Positions 13,324-24,562 of a stretch of 64,000 nucleotides of DNA are shown in pieces (position 1 is the stretch's first letter; every line of letters begins with the position of its first letter). Below the pieces are notes generated by a model that was not told the DNA's origin, made no database searches, and saw nothing but the letters and a program-made list of their open reading frames with translations. Both the position numbers and the translations under genes were made by a program. The stretch lies in NCBI GenBank assembly GCA_019454045.1, contig SKCR01019524.1, forward strand, positions 1-64,000, read 5' to 3'. Origin of the DNA: Zanthoxylum bungeanum (taxonomy: Eukaryota > Streptophyta > Magnoliopsida > Sapindales > Rutaceae).

Positions 13324-13701
13324 CCATGTAGGGCTATTTTCTCACTGGTTTTGGCAGCTCACTACCGTGAGCCAAGAGGAAAAGGGAATCTTAGAGTCGC
13401 GATTTTGTGGAAAAATCGGGAGTGCTAGCACACCACGAAGTTATGCGAAGGAGATAAGGAAGTCCACCCATGAGCCGGGAGTCGTTTGACGAAGCTTGGA
13501 GCTCAAAAACCTTGATGATTGCCGAGCACACCATGGAGCAAAATCAGTCACTGTCGTGACCAACCAGTGAGCAGATTTTGAGTTTTGTTTCTTGCCGCGT
13601 CACTCAACCGATCGATGTGAGTATTCCACAACTTTGTTGATTTGTATTCGCACTTGTTTCATGCTTGTTTAATGATCTTGGGACCTTAGCAAACACCAAC
13701 A
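11657..13701 (+). mobile_element. Solo copia LTR inserted in copy B
   Basis: A complete LTR of 2045 bp (TGTTGG...CCAACA) is flanked by perfect 5-bp target duplications TCCTT (11652-11656 and 13702-13706), with no PBS or polypurine tract. The uninterrupted site exists in the paralogous copy A near 4088-4100. A solo LTR forms when the two LTRs of a full element recombine and delete the interior. It contains the hairpin string (about 12709-13020) and a CT-dinucleotide run at 13291-13323. Confidence 0.93.
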
Positions 13702-15302
13702 TCCTTGAGAATAGTCGTTAACTCTCCAAGAGTTATGTATTGCAATTTAGTACTTCTAAGATCTAAAAATAGATCTATGAAGATCCTTCAATTTCATTAT
13801 CATACTTAAGGATCTAACCCTTAGTTCTGACAAAGAAATTAAGGAGTCTACTGCGACAAGCTTAATGGATTAAGCACTAAAGTTATCATCACATGAATCT
13901 TCCAAAGATTATGCTCTACTATTTACTTAACTCCGGGCTTAGGCCTAATATGTTATTTTATCAAATAAAGTAACTTTATTAGTTTCCAGGACCATCCTGA
14001 AACTTTATTCCCAATTTTGAAAATTAAACCATTTAAATACATTTTCCCTAGGATTATGTTTTAAATATCAACCTTTCAATTTTATCTTGATTTTAATAGT
14101 CCAACTATTTAATCAACGATTTCAGGTACTTTTAAATATAATGATTATTATAGTCCAACAATAATTTAATTAAATCAAATATATTGATTACTATAATCTA
14201 ATTATATAACCAACTATAAATTAATTATTGAATAGAGTCCAACGGTTTATTCAAACAACAATTTAAATATTAGTCCAACTAACATTTAATTTATTTGACG
14301 AATGATATTTGTTTGAGTGCGTATGGCAAGTAATTAAACGAATATTGCAAATTCAATTCTTGCCTCCCACTATTTCGGCGAGCCTCTAACCCTCTGTCGA
14401 GTACTCGGGAAATCGTGTTTCCTAGTGGGCTAGGATCCCGTTAAATATCACACAATCTTGACTTTGGCCAACAAATTGTATGATAATTAACTAGGTAGAT
14501 CTCTAAGATCGATTGGATCCAATCCAATTCCTAGATCCAGTAGGGGGACTCCAAGTCCGAAACATATATCTTATATATGGCAATATATCCAATATATTAC
14601 CTAACCTTTTTCCTCCGAATCAACTAAGCCTTGGCTTTGGCACAACAAACTTAGTGATCCCAGTTAAGCACGACCCATTGACCATGGAAAGCTTCGTAAT
14701 CAATGTCGATGGACAAGAAGTGGTCTTGACTTTGGCCAATAAACCACAACTTGGACAAGACACCAATATAGAACAAAGCTCTCGTGATTCAAACACATCC
14801 TCGACGGAAAAAGGCCTTGACTTTGGCCAACAAGCCAATGCCAGTCTCGGATCTTGAGTGAGAATCACTCAATGGAAGGAAAAACGCTTAATCTTTTGCG
14901 AGGGTTTTTCGAGTGCAAATTGGCAACCAATTTATTATCTTTGTTAAGGTCTCATCATCATACACCCTTAAACATGCGTTCTAAACACATAATAAAGCGC
15001 GTATAAATAAATAATAATGATATGCGGATGGATACTTTACACATTGATCCTAGATCAAATCTCTCCCTTTCTCTCTCCCGCTAGCACATGTATCACTTCT
15101 ACCCGTTACACTACACTTCTAAAGAAACCTCATTTACATTGAGGGGAATAGGTGAGAAGAGAATACAAAGAATAAGGAGGTGATAAGGCTGGACACGCAG
15201 GTCCAATTAATAAATTCCAAATTTATTACAACAATTTTCTAAAATTGTCCCACCCATCTAATATCCATCCGATATACATTATTCATTCATTGCAACCATG
15301 TA
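13702..15302 (-). mobile_element. Copia copy B continued: gag start region and leader
   Basis: This continues copy B beyond the solo LTR. The - strand gag start (about 14090) is decayed. The leader runs to 15302 with the complement of TTGTTGGCCAAAGTCAAG at about 14457, 14733 and 14816. At 15302/15303 it stops matching the leader of copy A and joins gag sequence of another copy, so PBS and 5' LTR are missing here. Open stretches such as 14513-14857 are chance frames in the leader and are also open in parts of other copies. Confidence 0.75.
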
Positions 15303-15487
15303 TTCCAAATCTCATGATCAACTGGTCGCTCAAGTCCGGGCTCAGGCCCGAGAGGTCTCTCTATAACATAGAGTAACTTCTCGGCTCCCAGGACTATCCT
15401 GAGATTCATCTCCCAATCTGGAAAATTTGCACCATTAAAGACATTTTCGCCCATGATTATGTCCCTAACGCTAATCTTTCCAGCCAT
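15303..15487 (-). pseudogene. gag N-terminus, copia copy C
   Basis: The - strand frame encodes a recognisable copia gag start: MAGKISVRDIIMG, then NGANFPDWEMNLRIVLG and EKLLYVIERPLGPEPG. The Met of MAGKIS (codon at 15485-15487) is the likely native start; an upstream in-frame Met at 15514 is only an extension. Homology ends at 15303, where the frame runs into leader sequence of copy B. Gag forms the particle that packages element RNA. This is the best preserved gag start of the copia family in the window; copies A and B are too decayed to translate here. Confidence 0.75.
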
Positions 15488-16859
15488 CTTCATTGCTATA
15501 GTCCAACTATCCAATCAACGATTTTGGGTACACTCAAAATGTAATGGTTACTTTAGTCCAACTATATAACCAACTACAAGTGGAGTAGTGTTTGAGTACA
15601 GTCTAACTGTTAAAAGAAAACAATAAAATAATATTAGTCCAACTAATATATATAATGATGATAAATAAAATAGAGCACGCTTTATCAAGTATTAAACGAA
15701 AATACAAATTTAATACTAGCCTCCCACTATTTTTCGAGCCTTTAACCCTCCGTTGAGTACTCGAGAAACCTAGTTTCCTAGTGAGCTAGGATCCCATTAA
15801 ATAATACACAACCTTGACTTTGGCCAACAAGCTGTATAAAATTTAACTAGGTAGATCTCTAAGATCAATTGGATCCCATCCAATTCCTAGATCCGGTAGG
15901 TGGACATACAAGTCCAAAACATATATCCAATATATTTCCTAACATGTTTCCTCTGAATCAACTAAGCCTTGGCTTTGGCTCAACAAGCTTAATGATTCTA
16001 GTTAAGCGTGACCCATTGACAGTGGGAAAACTTCGTAATCCACTTCGATGAACAAAAGTGACCTTGATTTTGGCCAACAAATCACAACTACCCAAGACAT
16101 GTGATGTTAACAAAGCTTTCATGGTACAAACACATCCGCAATAGACAATGATCTTGACTTTGGCCAAAAAATCAAAGCCAATCTTGGATCTTGAGATAGA
16201 ACCACTCAGTGGAAGGAAACACTTAATATTTGATGTGAGGGCGTTTTCGTAAATTGGCAACCAATTTATTATCTTTGATTAGGTCTCATCATATACCCTT
16301 AAACATGCATTCTAAAAGCATAATAAGGCGCGATAAATTTAATAATGATATGCGGATGGATATACACAAATTTGCTCCTAGAACAAATCTATTTTTCCTC
16401 TCTCCCGCTAGCACTTTACATTCTTCTAAAACCCAATTATATAACACTTTAAGAAACCTCATTTACATTGAGGGGAATTGGTGAGAAAAGAAATACAATG
16501 AGAATGAGAGGTGATAGGCTGGACACGCAGGTCCAATTTCAAATAAATACCATATTTACAACAATTTCCAAAATTACCCCCACCCATCTAATATCCATCT
16601 AATATACATTATTCAACAAATACATCCGAGTATTCACACATAGCATGTTGTCAATCAATCTAATCCAATTAATTAATCTTTAATTAATGATCATCCAATG
16701 TTCATACAACGATTTGATTTGCGCGAGTCCAACTCGTTTAAGAATAAATACTCAAAGTAAGTATTCTTGAATTATATCGAACTACAATATTAAATCCAAT
16801 TTTAATTGTATTCAATACTAATTCAAGTTTAATTCCAAATTAAACAATTACACTTATTT
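15488..16859 (-). mobile_element. Leader of copia copy C
   Basis: This is non-coding leader on the - strand, with the complement of TTGTTGGCCAAAGTCAAG or close variants near 15814, 16061 and 16154, in the same order and similar spacing as in the other copies. It is cut at 16859 by the + LTR of element D. About 0.5 kb of expected leader is absent before the resumed - strand piece at 20266, if the two are parts of one copy. Confidence 0.65.
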
Positions 16860-18640
16860 TGTTGGACAATTATGACCCATACCGTCACTATTTGTAAAAG
16901 ACATTGGTGGTTTTTGTACAAATTAACTATGTGACAATGAAATTACATTTTATCATTTTGTAATTTGATTACTTAAATATATAATGATAAAAGTCCTTAT
17001 GATTAGTTCCGGATTATTAGTTATGAGACAATATCAATCCATAAAGGTTTAATCATTAAATATCCCTAGTCGTAGTATTATCGAGACTGGACATCGATAA
17101 TGCGGAATAGACTAGTATTGCAATTTGTGCGTGTTATGGAAACGTAACGACATAGTTCTCATATATTTAAGTATCGGATGCTTATGCAAATGTGATAGGA
17201 GGTTGTGTTTACCGATGGTACGGAAACAGCTTCGCCCTGGATAAACCCCGCAGAATCCCATTGGTAGTATGACTATGTGTCTATGGGAATCTGCATCAGG
17301 GTATGTGTATTTGGTCTTAACCTGAGACTTGCATCGCTAGTACTTACGACAATCAATATGCTTTGGTTTTGGTCGTCCAGGACTTTAGCAGGTTCTATGT
17401 ACGCCTCTTCTGGGTTTATTGAGAATCATAGTGTATTGGGTGTGATGTCAAGACGAAAGTATCACTTCAGTCATATGGAGATGATGATCACACAGCGATA
17501 TAGAACTGGTACTCTAATTGGTTGCAACCATCGGGATATTATGACAAGGTCTTGATTATCCGATTAAAGAGACTAGTTGCTCGTGATCCGGTATATGTTT
17601 CGTATGGGGCAGACATTATTCCAGCCCCAGGCCTTGCATGTGACATCCGATACTAGATCGCAATACGCAATACTATGTATACTACGCCTGACATAGATTA
17701 TATATTCCCTTAAGAATATTTCTGGAGAATTGGGTAGGCACGGTGCTTTGCTAGAAGCCAACCATGTCTCGTAAATCGGTAAGAATGTAGTACGAGGTAC
17801 TCACGTATCCAGGGATATCATGGGTCGCTTCCCGATGATTCACCGATGACGTATGATTCAAACATAATTAATCTAGGATTAATTGCGGAGAGATTTTATC
17901 TATGATAAAATACTATTTGAATAGAGAGAGAACGATTAATTTGGAATTAATCAATAAAATAATTTATTTGATATATTAAACGAAATTAGATTTCGACGCG
18001 GAATTAAAATTGGATTTTAATTCGGGCTAATAAATTAATTTAGAATTAATTCGCGAGCGACATGATAGTAATTTTGCTAGGCATAATTATTTAATTAAAT
18101 TTGATTTAATTACGTCAAAACGGAAAATTTGTTAATTCGGAATTAACGAACCCGAGCCCGGAATGTGTTTGCGGGCCCACTCGGATTTTGAATTTAAGTG
18201 GCACAAGTCACATCGCGAGTCACATCTTTAGTCACTTTAAGTGATGGAAGTCTTGTCACCTTTTTGGTGATTGACATCTAGTCATTTTGAGTGATGGGAG
18301 TAGTTGAGAGACTTTAATGCAATTTTCCCTCCAATTTTAGTTAAGCTTTTTGGAAAACCATATACCAAGATAGTGTGAGACTTTTGACATAAGTTTTTGA
18401 ATAACAAAAAGACTCTCTCCTCTCCCAAACTAATCCATTGAGCTTGGAATCTCATCACACAAAGCTTGGAGCTTGGATTTCATCCCCAATGAGGAGCTTG
18501 GCCGAAACTTCAAGGAGCAAAATTTTGTTATCAACACATCCAACAATCCGATCAAAGTGAGTATTATTCCGCAAATTCTTCTTTGAGTATTCACATGTTT
18601 CATTGCTTAAATGATCTTGGGACACCTTAGAAACCCAACA
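16860..18640 (+). mobile_element. 5' LTR of copia element D
   Basis: The LTR is 1781 bp, starts TGTTGGACAATTATGACCC and ends AGAAACCCAACA, and is followed at once by a PBS. It is somewhat shorter than the family norm of about 2.03 kb. The five bases before it are TATTT; the matching right flank cannot be checked because the 3' LTR of D is truncated. The hairpin string lies at about 17865-18150. Confidence 0.88.
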
Positions 18641-18641
18641 A

Positions 18642-18653
18642 TGGTATCAGAGC
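18642..18653 (+). other. Primer binding site of element D (initiator tRNA-Met)
   Basis: TGGTATCAGAGC lies one base after the LTR end at 18640, complementary to plant initiator tRNA-Met. It marks 16860-18640 as a 5' LTR. Confidence 0.92.
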
Positions 18654-20265
18654 CTATTTGAGCATGAAATATGATTAGGGTTTATATACTAAAATTTGGG
18701 TATTTTTGATTTGAGCATGTTTTAATCAAATTGTTTGTTTGAGTATGCTTGTATGTTAATAACTTGGAGTTATGCATGATCAATTTGAAGAAAAATTAAT
18801 TGGATTAATTTTCCCAAATTTGCTAAGCTTGGCCAAATGTATATGCTCCCATAAAGTCATGGTATTTTTGTTTTTAAGACCATTGGATGTGTTTTAAAGA
18901 CTTGGGAAATATTGATTTGAGATTCAATCGGATTGAAATCGGAATCAGATATAAAATCCATACAAATATCGTGAGCTTCCAAAGCATGGAATGAGATGAT
19001 TTTTGTAACAATAATGTTGGACATGTATTGATTATGAATAAGCATGATTAATTGATTAAATTGATATTTTGGAAATATTAATTTAGATAATTAATTAATG
19101 TAATACACTTTAATTAATTAAATTATGAAATTTGGAATTTTAGAATTTGATTAATTGGGCTTACAATGTTGTATTTGGGCCTAATAGGCTTGGTTGGGCC
19201 AAGTTGGTTTAGGTCAATTGGATTGGATCCAATTTGGGTCTAAACCATTCCATTAAGTCCAAATAAGACAAATGAGCCTTTTATGTTTAATTGGGCCTAA
19301 TGGGCCGAAATTGGTTTCTTGGCAAATAGGGTGATTCCTTAATTGGGCTTTGGTATTTGGGTTTGATCCATATTGACCAAAGTCCATACCTTAAGAAATT
19401 AATCGAAAGCCCATTGGACTTTAATTAAATGACATTGGATGTTAATTGGGCTTTGAGACCCATTTAGATTATATTTGGAATCTAAGTCGTAAAGGCTCAT
19501 TAAAGTGTAATTATTAATTTGGAATTAAATATAGAATTAGTATTGAATACGAATTAAATTAGATTTAAATTGTAGTTCGATATAATTCAAGAATTCATAC
19601 TTTGAGTACATATTCTTAAACGAGTTGGACTCGCGCAAATCAAATCGTTGTTTGAACATTGGATGATCACTTTATTCAAAGATTAATTAATTGGATTAGA
19701 TTGATTGAATAACGTGCTTTGTGTGAATACATGGATGTGTGTGAATGAATAATGTATATCGGATGGATATTAGAAGGGAAAGGGTAATTTTGGAAATTGT
19801 TGTAAATTAGAATTTATTAAATTGGACCTGCGTGTCCAGCCTTATCTCTCGATTCTTTGTAATTCTCTTCTCACCTAATTCCCCTCAATGTTAATGAGGT
19901 TTCTTTAATTGTATTATGTAATTGGGTAGAAGTTAGAATAGTGCTAGCCGGGGAGAGGAAATGGAGTGATTTGTTCTAGGAACAATCTGTGAAATATCCA
20001 TCTGCATATCATTATTAATTTATTTACCCCGCATTATTATGCTTTTAGAATGCATGCTTAAGGGTGTATGATGAGACCTAATCAAAGCTTAATAAATTGG
20101 TTGCCAATTTACGCAAAAAACCTTCAACAAATATTAAGGGTTTTCCTTCCATTGAGTGATTCTTACTCAAGATCCAAGATTGGCACTGGTTTGTTGGCCA
20201 AAGTCAAGACCTTTGTCCATCGCAGATGTGTTTGAATCATGAAGGCTTTGTTCCATATCATATGC
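18654..20265 (+). mobile_element. Leader of element D (partial)
   Basis: This is non-coding leader with the TGGGCY-rich segment (about 19150-19480) and the first TTGTTGGCCAAAGTCAAG iteron at about 20193. Sequence matches the leader of copy I until about 20265, inside the tract after GGCTTTGTTCC, where it flips to opposite-strand leader sequence. The following two iterons, gag and the zinc knuckle are therefore missing from D. Confidence 0.75.
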
Positions 20266-21246
20266 ATACATCTCACGACAATAGCAAGAAAATAACACCC
20301 AATTTGATTTCAATCCAATTAAATCAATATTCAATATTTATTTCATGCCTTTAACACATCAAAGTGTCTAATTTCAAAAAATCACCATGAGATATTCCTA
20401 GGGTAGTTTCTGTCATGTGAAGGATTTTGGGAAAAATTTGATCCAATCAATTTTTAACAATCCAATCATACATAACTCTAAGTTATCATCATCCAACATT
20501 AACCAAACACTCAATTTAGAAATTTCATGCTCCAAGCAAAATACCCAAATTAAAGTTTATAAACCCTAAAATCCAAATCAAGTTTAGTAAGGCTCTAGAT
20601 ACCATTTTTAGTGTCCTACACATGCCACAAGATCTCTAAACATGATTCAAGTGTGAATAAACAAGTAAAGTTGCGGAAAAAACTTACATTATTTATGTTG
20701 AGAAATTTCAAAAATTTCTTTGGATGATGAAGCTCCAAGCTTTTGATTGAGTTGTTAAACTTTTGGGTGAGTTTCCCTATCACCTTAATCAACTCTCCAA
20801 GTGCTAGCTTGACCAAATTTTGAAGCAAAAATTCAATGGAGAGAAGAAGCAACTCACAGCATTGAGAGGAAAGAGAGAAGTGAATTGGTTTCAAGTTTCC
20901 AAAATTTGGTAGTTGTCAAATTAAGTTGGTAGTTGAGTTTGTAAATGCTACATTTAATTTTTCCAACTACTCACATCAACTTTGTGATAATTGATGTAAG
21001 TGAAGTGGGTCCCACCACTTTAAATTCAAAATTTGAGTTGGCTTACACAACACACAACTAGACTTAGGCCCGGGTTCGTTTAATTCCGAATTAAACGAAT
21101 TTGTTATCGTGACATAATTAAATCCAATTTAATTAAATAATTATGCCTCGCAAAATTATTACAATTGTCGTTTACGAATTAATTCCAAATTTATTCGTTT
21201 GCCCGAATTAAAATCCAATTTTAATTTTATATTGAAATCCAATTTG
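20266..21246 (-). mobile_element. Inverted copia fragment: leader end, PBS and partial 5' LTR
   Basis: On the - strand this reads partial LTR (21246 to about 20606), a decayed PBS (near 20590-20603, GCTCT and GATACCA split by one extra base on the + strand) and about 330 bp of leader (to 20266). It is flanked on both sides by + strand sequence of D. The LTR part matches about the last 640 bases of an LTR. It may be the other end of copy C or a separate truncated insertion. Confidence 0.7.
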
Positions 21247-23169
21247 ACTAGAAACTTTATCTCTATATCTAAGTTTAACCCATTGCGGGTATAAATTTAT
21301 ATTCTAGAACACTAAGTGTTTTGTTTATAAAGATGATATTGAGATAAACACATTAAATGTGAATAACAGTATTTATATTTAGAATATAAATTAAATCTCA
21401 TACATATAACATGACAAACAAATAGCTCAAACTGAAATAATCAGATGGGACTTATTGTGGCATTGTTGTCTGGGACACGTTAACAAGACTCGTATATCCA
21501 CACTTTCAAAGAGTGGATACTAGGACGAATTTGATTATAATTCATATGATGTCTACGAATCTAGTTTATTAGGCAAAGTGCCTAAAGCACATTTTACTTG
21601 GGAAAAGTGCAAGTTCTACCGAGCTGTTTGCCCTCGTTCATAGTGACATATATGGACCCATGTCTAGCTAGGCTAGAAGTGGATATGAAATCGTAACCTT
21701 TACGGATGTAGCATCGCGCTATGGTTATGTGTTTCTTATGAAACTCAAATCGAAAACTTTTGATAAATTCAAAGAGTTTTGACACGAAGTAGACAGACAG
21801 ACCGGCTAAAGTATTAAACCGTCACGGTTAGACCGTGGTGGAAAATACTTAAGCAATAAGTTTCTCGATTACCTGAAAGAGTATAGTATTCTTTCACAGT
21901 GGACTCCTCCCAGAACACCTCAATTAGTGATGTGTCCGAAAAGAGAAACCGAACTTTGTTGGACATGGTAAGGTTAATGATGAGTCGCTCTGAGCTACCA
22001 TTTTCCTTCTAGGGATACGCATTAAACAGTGCAATACTTATTTTGAATAAGGTTCCATGAAAATCTGTTAGACAGACTTCATAAAACATATGAACAGGAA
22101 AGAAACTGGGTTTTCTCATTCCTGAAGATTTGGGAATGCTGGGCATACGTTTGGATGATACCAAACTAGAACCCAAATCGTATAAGTGCCTAATTTGTAG
22201 GTTGTCATAGGGAAACCAAAGTATAGTACTTATACAACTCATAAGAGAACAATGTAATTATTGCTCTCCATGCGGTTTTCCTAAGAGGAATTCCTATATG
22301 CAGTGGTAAGTGGGAGGAAAGTAAAACTCAATGAAAATCACAGTAATACTGTTCCAGGCACCGATTCCTTAACGGAACACAAACAGTTCATCAGGGATGA
22401 AACTGTACCATAATCTTCGAATACACAATAACCGCGTAAGTCGGAGAGAGTCGGAAAAAAACCTGGGAGGTATGGGTTTCTGATCTCACCCCATAAAGAT
22501 GTCAATCTTATTGAGGAAGACGAACCGACTACGTATGAGGAAACGATATAAGGTATCAACTCCTTTTATGGCAAAGTGTCATAAAGTCCAAAATGGATGG
22601 AACATGTATATCAACCAAGTTTGGATACTAGTTGATGTACCAGAAGGCATTGTGCATATTGGTACTATATGAGTCTTCTAGGAAGACATACATGGAGACA
22701 ATATATAAATGTACATAACTAGGTTTATACAGAAAGGGTATCGTCAACGACATAGTGTCAACTACGACGAAACTTTTTCACTTGTTGCCATAATTAAATC
22801 CATTTGGATAATGTTTGCGAATGCTGCATATTTCATTTATGAAATAAGACAGCTAGACGTCAAAATCGTTTTCCTTAAACGGAAACCTTTTGGATGGTGT
22901 TTACAACAACCTGACGGTTTTGTCGTACCATAACAAGCAAACAAGGTTTGCAAGTTAATTCAATCCATTTACGAAATGAAGCAAGCATTGCGTTCTTGGA
23001 ACTAACATTTTGATGTAATCATAATCGTACATGATTTAATTCAAAACAAGATGATTCTTGTGTATATAAGAAGGTTAGTGGGAGCGCACTGACAATGATT
23101 GTCCTATATAATGATGACATATCATTTCTTGGAAATGACATTCCCATAATACAATCAGTGAAAGCTTAG
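21247..23169 (+). pseudogene. Element D pol remnant: integrase and RT
   Basis: Homology to the integrase-side sequence of copy I starts abruptly at 21247. It continues through the integrase core (segment resembling VTxADVASRYGYVFLM near 21695-21745) and the RT, with GYRQRHSVNYDETFS at about 22735-22779, QQPDGFVVP near 22905-22931 and LYNDDISFLGND near 23104-23139. Stops and frameshifts interrupt throughout. The Tat/Ogre-like element F splits it at 23169, and the sequence resumes at 40158 after the CTTAG duplication. Confidence 0.85.
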
Positions 23170-23764
23170 TGTGGGACAAAGAAACTGGACGATGCATGCT
23201 GTTCTAGGCTCGCTGCCTAGTCGGGAGTACGGAGTAGCCACGGGGGACTAAACCGGAGAATAATGAAGTCACCACCCGGTGTGAACAGGGAAAATGAGAT
23301 TTAAGGCCGCACTCACCCCTCGCAAGGGAAGACCTCAAACCGTTGGGTTCAGAATGGTCATTTCTTATGTCACTTGTAATGAAAGGATTTGTGTAATAAT
23401 TTAATCAAGCTTAAGTAACACTTATTTCCAAGAGTATCATGCTTCTAAATCCACATGCATGAAAGTAATCATCATAACAGAAATCGTGCAATAGCACACG
23501 GCAATCTCATGGACATACTTCGATCATATAATGCGGAAAACAAAGAACAACATAGACATAATACAAATTTGAAACGCAAAATAAATGACTAATCATGCTT
23601 GAAAATGAACAACCGAATAGGCTAAATCATACTTGAATACCATCTTATGAACACATCAAACAGATAAACGCAAGGATACAAATAATGTGATTGATTACAT
23701 GATATAATAGAAATCACCTAAGAAACAATTATGCATGACACATGATGAAAAGGACCCAGTTAGT

Positions 23765-24020
23765 GTATTCGCGTTCGTGTAGCGTTCATAAACACGTTCG
23801 AACGGTAAACAGAAGGTTCGCGTTCGTATAGCATTTGAGAACGCGATCGAATGGGACCGGACCTGATGATACAAATGCATGCGCGTTTGAGTAGCGTTCA
23901 TAAGCGCGTTCGAACGGTAAACAGAAGGTTCGCGTTCGTATAGCGTTTGATAACGCGTTCGAACGGGACCAGATAGAAAACATTCGTTCGTACGGCGTTC
24001 TGAAACGCATTCGAACGGGG
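23765..24020. repeat. CGTTCGAACG palindrome cluster in F LTR
   Basis: A roughly 118-bp period places ACGTTCGAACGGTAAACAG at about 23791 and again, with CGCG before it, at about 23908. More copies of the palindrome or near-palindromes followed by GGGACC lie at about 23838 and 23956, and ATTCGAACGGGG near 24009. The right LTR repeats the pattern at about 35040-35300. A further copy lies near 26118 and near 39972. Confidence 0.8.
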
Positions 24021-24113
24021 TTACAGCAGTGACCTCTAAAATGCAGTAAACACACATGACACATACATGAACGGATGAATAGATGACGTCTAATAAATAA
24101 TAACAGGCTAAAA

Positions 24114-24562
24114 GCGCGGCAAAGCCTCGTGGTAAAAGATTTTAACCTCTCAAAATAGAGGACCTTTAATCGAACTTACTAAGCCCATGCGCAATCAACA
24201 CAATACATATATAAAAAGTAAAGACAATGATATTGGACTTCGTATACCCGATTGAACACATCTTACATTCAACCGAATATACATCAACCGGCACGGTAAA
24301 GCATCGTGGTAAAGGGTTGTAACCCCTCAAAATATGGGACCTTTAATTCGACTTACTAAGCCCATGCGCTCGGTCGCATCATGCATATAAAAATAAAGAC
24401 AACAATATCAAACTTAGTATGCCTGATTGAACATATCTTACATTCAACCGAACACACATCAACCGGCGCGGCAAAGCATCGTGGTAAAGGGTTTTAACCC
24501 CTCCAAATAGGGGACCTTTAATCCGACTTACTAAGCTCATGCGCTCGGTCGCATCATGCACA
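24114..24562. repeat. 175-177 bp tandem repeat (about 2.6 units) in F LTR
   Basis: Units begin GCGCGGCAAAGC or a variant at 24114, 24291 and 24466, giving periods of 177 and 175 bp. Each has a small hairpin around the GGTTTTAACC core, then ACTTACTAAGCCCATGCGC and an A/T-rich half. The right LTR has the same array, starting at 35385, 35562 and 35737, with the same periods. Confidence 0.9.

Noticed and set aside
14513..14857. 114-codon + frame, with partial counterparts in other leaders
   Set aside because: It lies antisense in the copia leader; the apparent conservation comes from the shared TE sequence, and the frame is broken in copies A and C.
23695..24064. Repetitive - strand open frames with recurring ERAYERYSNA-like peptides (also 34989-35446)
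   Set aside because: They run through the CGTTCGAACG tandem block of the F LTR; the peptide repeat is a by-product of DNA repeats, and two frames are open over the same bases.
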